18,596 bases of DNA from Luminiphilus sp. GTDB taxonomy: Bacteria; Pseudomonadota; Gammaproteobacteria; Pseudomonadales; Halieaceae. The notes beneath the pieces are model-generated. The model was not told the DNA's origin. It saw only the letters and a program-made list of their open reading frames with translations, and did not search any database. The stretch spans positions 1 to 18,596 of the forward strand of contig JAQXEB010000078.1 in NCBI GenBank assembly GCA_029251065.1, given 5' to 3'. Numbering within the stretch: the first letter of the stretch is position 1; the number at the start of each line of letters is the position of its first letter. Of the stretch, positions 15,689 to 18,596 are shown piece after piece. The position numbers and the translations under genes are program-made.

Positions 15689-15708
15689 TACTGTATAAAT
15701 AAACAGTA
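15689..15708. promoter_or_regulatory. LexA (SOS) operator between imuA and the MFS gene
   Basis: TACTGTATAAATAAACAGTA contains CTGT-N8-ACAG (15691-15706). It is the exact reverse complement of the 20-base imuB operator. It lies 55 bases before the imuA ATG and about 39 bases before the divergent MFS start. The TATAAA within it points toward the MFS gene rather than toward imuA. LexA binding is inferred from the consensus. Confidence 0.92.
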
Positions 15709-15745
15709 GTTGCATTGTGGTTGAAAAGCAAGAGAGGCGTTATTT

Positions 15746-16999
15746 GTGTGTCGTGAAAAGCGACAGGCTAGAAGCTCTGCTCTGAGTGAATCGCGATTCC
15801 GGCGTTACTACCCTGCGAGTTGGTTTTCTGGGCTTGGGAGTTGGATGCTGCGCTTTATTCTCGGCTGGAGCGCTTGGGACCTTACCGCTTCTGCGCTCTG
15901 GGTGGGTGTGGTTGGTGCACTCATGTTGGCGCCCGCGCTCATCCTTTCACCTTACTTTGGTGTTCAGTCCGATCGTACGAATCCGCGTCACGCCTTGATC
16001 GTATCGATGCTGATTCATGGGGTAATTGGTGTTGTCGGAGCCGCAACAACATTTCTGGGGTTGTTCAATACAATGACCTTGTTGCTCCTTGCTCTCGCAT
16101 TGGGCTCGGTATCGGCTATGCACAGTCCCATGCGACTGGCGTTGGTCCCGCTTCTAGTCCCTCGTACCGCACTCCCCAGCGCGGTCGGACTGACGGCCAT
16201 GTCATTTAACATTGCACGTATCGTGGGGCCCGCCATTTGCGCTGTAATTATTGCGAAATTAGGGGTGGGTTGGGCGTGGGCGAGCGCCGTCATTATATTT
16301 ACTGTCGCCGGCAGTATTTTGACAAGTTTACGAGGGGTCGGCACGCGCGAGATTCGACCGAGAAAGAGTATTAATCGAGAGTTTGTTGAGGGTATTCACT
16401 ACGTTCGCCGCAATGCGGCCATTCTTTTGATTTTAAGTTCTACGGTGATTAATGGCCTTTTGGGACGCAGTCTTATCGAACTACTGCCGGCGGTATCTGG
16501 CCGTCTACTGATCGGCGGCCCGACGGAGCTTGCATGGCTGACCGCCGCGGCCGGTGTGGGTGCTGTTATGGGCGGGTTGCTCATGAGCAGACAGCGTGCC
16601 CAAGTCGATGGGTTATATACGCTCACTCTAATCGCGTTAATCAGTGCCGTAACCTTACTCGCCACGTTGGCATGGCTGGATTCTTTGGCTCTACTTGCCG
16701 GGATGATCGGATGCCTGAGTTTCGTCACCACGGTGGCAGGAACGGGCTGTCAAACGTTGACCCAATTGGTTGTGGATGAACGCTATCACGGCCGTGTGAT
16801 GAGCTTGTGGTCAATGACGATGATGGCGTCGCCGGCATTGGGTGCGGCGACAAACGGGGCGGTCGCAGAGTGGTTTGGGTTTGTCCCTGCATTTAGTGTC
16901 GCATCAGCCGCGGGTCTGCTGGCTGTTGGTGGACTCTATCTGCGCCGTCGGGTTATTGCAGAGCCAGAGGCAATCGAGACGACGAGCGACTCAAGGTAA
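15746..16999 (+). CDS. MFS exporter, EntS-like (MFS_3) family
   Basis: A 417-residue inner-membrane major facilitator with about ten to twelve hydrophobic helices. The region FGVQSDRTNPRHALIVSML (loop 2-3) is the MFS motif A equivalent. GSVSAMHSPMRLALVPLLVP, followed by SAVGLTAMSFNIARIVGPAICAVII, is typical of the MFS_3 group that includes the enterobactin exporter EntS. A second-half repeat is seen at DERYHGRVMSLWSMTMMASPALGA. The substrate is unknown. The GTG start has GAGAGG eight bases upstream. It is divergent from imuA across 110 bases that contain a LexA operator. Its last 64 bases overlap, tail to tail, the end of holA on the other strand. Confidence 0.87.
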   Translation: MCREKRQARSSALSESRFRRYYPASWFSGLGSWMLRFILGWSAWDLTASALWVGVVGALMLAPALILSPYFGVQSDRTNPRHALIVSMLIHGVIGVVGAATTFLGLFNTMTLLLLALALGSVSAMHSPMRLALVPLLVPRTALPSAVGLTAMSFNIARIVGPAICAVIIAKLGVGWAWASAVIIFTVAGSILTSLRGVGTREIRPRKSINREFVEGIHYVRRNAAILLILSSTVINGLLGRSLIELLPAVSGRLLIGGPTELAWLTAAAGVGAVMGGLLMSRQRAQVDGLYTLTLIALISAVTLLATLAWLDSLALLAGMIGCLSFVTTVAGTGCQTLTQLVVDERYHGRVMSLWSMTMMASPALGAATNGAVAEWFGFVPAFSVASAAGLLAVGGLYLRRRVIAEPEAIETTSDSR

Positions 17000-17961
17000 T
17001 CCCAACAATCGCCCGGCATGAATCCCTTTGCACTGCCGTCGGCCGCAAAGTTTAAGCTTAAGCACTCTTCTAAGCTTTTGCGGTCGTGACGCGCCAGCGC
17101 CTGTTGCATCAGATTAAGCCGACTCCTCCAGACACCCAGGCGGTCTAGCGCAGTACCGGGCGCGGCGCCCTTTCGAACCAGGGAATCAGCGTCAATCAGC
17201 AGTCTTAATTCTTTCGATACGGGCCATAGAATCGCAGGGACAGCACTACCTTCAGCTTTGAGGCCTCTGAGTGCCCGCAGAGCACCTTTAGCATCGCCTG
17301 AAAGCGCCGCATCGACCATGGCGAATGCGTTGTATCGCGCGCTGTCGCCCACGGATTGTGCGACTTGTTCAGCGGTGACGTGCTTATCGCTGGCAAGTAG
17401 TGCGAGCTTCTCTATTTCTTGAGCGGCAGCAAGCGCATTTCCCTCTACTCGTTCCGTCAGCAGAGACACGGCCTCCCGATCACAGCTCAAGCCCAGGCGC
17501 TTGATTCGCTGCTCGATCCAGGAGGGCATTTCGCGCGCGCTGATAGGCCACACGGTCACAACTGAGCCGTTTTTGTCGAGTGCGGTGTACCACTTTGCGC
17601 GCTGCGACTGCTTGTCTATTTTGCCGGCAACAACCAGTAGGACGTTATCGCTACCCAGCGCCAAGTACTCCTGCAGAACTTTACTGCCCTCGGCGCCAGG
17701 CTTGCCGCTGTCGACTTGTATTTCAATCAACTTACGATCTGCAAAAAGCGACATCGAACTCGCGCTGTGAATTAAGCTCTGCCAGCCATCCTTATCAGCC
17801 GCATTGATGCGCTCGCGTTCAACGCAGCCCGCAGCGCGCGCAGCGGCTCTAATGGCGTCGGTGCATTCTTGAATAATCAGCGGCTCGGCACCCGTGACTA
17901 AGTAGCAGGGGGCAACACCTTGTTTGAGGTGTTGCTCGAGCTGTTCAGGTCTGATTTGCAT
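16936..17961 (-). CDS. holA: DNA polymerase III delta subunit
   Basis: A 341-residue clamp-loader subunit; delta opens the beta clamp during loading at the replication fork. It has the family length and layout. The N-terminus MQIRPEQLEQHLKQGVAPCYLVTGAEPLIIQE is the usual delta opening. SMSLFADRKLIEIQV matches the conserved 'S-LFgerrlievr' segment containing the beta-binding phenylalanine. TVWPISAREMPSWIEQRIKRLGL and the C-terminal collar domain (ILWPVSKELRLLI to DCWDYLESLVV) follow. It begins inside the end of lptE (17-base overlap), in the leuS-lptE-holA order usual in gammaproteobacteria. Its 3' end overlaps the convergent MFS gene by 64 bases. The usual next gene, nadD, does not follow. 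Confidence 0.94.
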   Translation of the reverse strand: MQIRPEQLEQHLKQGVAPCYLVTGAEPLIIQECTDAIRAAARAAGCVERERINAADKDGWQSLIHSASSMSLFADRKLIEIQVDSGKPGAEGSKVLQEYLALGSDNVLLVVAGKIDKQSQRAKWYTALDKNGSVVTVWPISAREMPSWIEQRIKRLGLSCDREAVSLLTERVEGNALAAAQEIEKLALLASDKHVTAEQVAQSVGDSARYNAFAMVDAALSGDAKGALRALRGLKAEGSAVPAILWPVSKELRLLIDADSLVRKGAAPGTALDRLGVWRSRLNLMQQALARHDRKSLEECLSLNFAADGSAKGFMPGDCWDYLESLVVSIASGSAITRRRR

Positions 17962-18484
17962 GGTGTGCTGCGATTGTGTAGTTCAATCGTCGAGTAAGTG
18001 CTGCGACTAAGGCGGTGCGAAGCTCCTCTTGGAGCAGTCGTAACTCTTCTGTTTTACCCACCACGTTCAACGGATCGTTGAGCATTTGGTCAACCACCGT
18101 GACGGTTTCGTCTTCGATGAGCCATTCTCCATTGAGCCTGAGTGAGAAGACGACACTTGCTTGGAGTTCGATCTCTGCAGCACGGGCTCTAGCCGTAAGC
18201 GAGAGACTGCGCTGCTCAAACGTCTCAAGATCAACGTACAGAGTCAGACCTGCGTCAGTGGTCGATGACAAGGATGCTCCCTGCCGCTGCAATGCATTTC
18301 TGAGTTGTCCTGAAAATTCACTGCTGGGCGCCGCGCTCACGAGCATGACAGGGTAGCGACTCAAGGTTTCAGCGCCGCTGCTCTGACCCCTTAACTCAAA
18401 CCCGCAAGCCACCAGTGACGTCGCAAGTAGAACACTCGCAACGGCGTTAAGTGCTGAACGACAACGTTTAGTTAGCGACCACAT
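17945..18484 (-). CDS. lptE: LPS-assembly lipoprotein LptE
   Basis: A 179-residue outer-membrane lipoprotein that plugs LptD and helps insert lipopolysaccharide into the outer leaflet. The signal peptide ends in lipobox LVAC, followed by GFELRG, the LptE hallmark ('CGFxLRG'). The mature part keeps the mixed alpha/beta pattern, with LVSAAPSSEFSGQLRNALQRQG and a C-terminal helix RLLQEELRTALVAALTRRLNY. The start is taken as the ATG at 18482-18484, which has AGGGAAG seven bases upstream; a TTG two codons earlier is also open but less likely. It overlaps the leuS end by 17 bases and the holA start by 17 bases, so the three are surely co-transcribed. Confidence 0.93.
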   Translation of the reverse strand: MWSLTKRCRSALNAVASVLLATSLVACGFELRGQSSGAETLSRYPVMLVSAAPSSEFSGQLRNALQRQGASLSSTTDAGLTLYVDLETFEQRSLSLTARARAAEIELQASVVFSLRLNGEWLIEDETVTVVDQMLNDPLNVVGKTEELRLLQEELRTALVAALTRRLNYTIAAHHANQT

Positions 18485-18596
18485 TAACAAGCTTCCCTGG
18501 TACGACGATAACCTTTCTGACCGTTAGACCTTCGGTGAACCGCAGCACATTCTCGTGTTTGAGCGCCGTCGTTTCGATAACATCTTTGCCCGCATC
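18468..18596 (-). CDS. leuS: Leucyl-tRNA synthetase, C-terminal end (truncated by window)
   Basis: The last 42 codons of a class I leucyl-tRNA synthetase run in from the right edge on the minus strand. The peptide ends FTEGLTVRKVIVVPGKLVNVVAN, matching the conserved C-terminal tail of bacterial LeuRS ('G-xxrKvIvVPgkLVNiVa'), which contacts the tRNA. The stop TAA is at 18468-18470. The gene's start and catalytic core lie outside the window. Its end overlaps the lptE start by 17 bases. Confidence 0.9.
   Translation of the reverse strand, partial: DAGKDVIETTALKHENVLRFTEGLTVRKVIVVPGKLVNVVAN

Noticed and set aside
15636..15731. Longer ImuA with 32 extra N-terminal residues
   Set aside because: The extension would translate the LexA operator and lacks family similarity. 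The internal ATG at 15635 has a good ribosome site and gives the normal length.

Overview
The window looks like a chromosomal segment of a marine-type gammaproteobacterium with moderate GC. The pointers are a gammaproteobacterial class II dihydroorotase followed by RNase T, the leuS-lptE-holA order, E. coli-type LexA operators, and an EthA-like Baeyer-Villiger monooxygenase with an orphan acyl-CoA carboxylase subunit. The genus cannot be fixed from sequence alone; the OM60/NOR5 (Halieaceae) group is a guess. Genes are tightly packed. The longest gene-free stretch is about 190 bases (13825-14014), and no tRNA, rRNA, CRISPR array or transposase was seen.

Layout. 1-1149 (+): the end of an RND/MMPL exporter, a YkgJ-type cysteine-cluster protein and a stand-alone Lon substrate-binding domain protein, with overlapping or abutting genes. 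1151-2841 (-): pyrC and rnt, joined by an ATGA overlap. 2944-6469 (+): argG, an EthA-like monooxygenase, a small CPXCG zinc-ribbon-like protein and an exported cupin. 6478-9558 (-): dnaE2. 9671-10183 (+): a lipocalin lipoprotein (blc). 10256-10612 (-): a small exported protein of unknown function. 10752-12194 (-): imuB. 12298-13824 (-): an acyl-CoA carboxylase carboxyltransferase subunit. 14015-14755 (-): a TauE/SafE permease. 14895-15635 (-): imuA. 15746-16999 (+): an EntS-like MFS exporter. 16936-18596 (-): holA, lptE and the 3' end of leuS.

The most notable content is the SOS mutagenesis machinery. ImuA, ImuB and DnaE2 together form the damage-inducible translesion 'mutasome', usually encoded as one imuA-imuB-dnaE2 operon. 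Here all three genes are present on the same strand, but they are spread over about 9 kb and separated by unrelated genes. Each has its own near-consensus LexA operator (CTGT-N8-ACAG) just upstream: 9569-9584 for dnaE2, 12212-12227 for imuB and 15691-15706 for imuA. The imuA and imuB operators are the same 20-mer in opposite orientation, and the imuB operator sits inside a 38-bp palindrome with perfect 15-bp arms. Two operators lie in divergent intergenic regions, so the lipocalin gene and the MFS exporter gene may also be SOS-controlled. The inference is a dispersed regulon in which one operon was split and LexA control was kept or regained at each piece.

The other genes are housekeeping (pyrimidine and arginine synthesis, RNA maturation, clamp loader, LPS assembly) or accessory metabolism.
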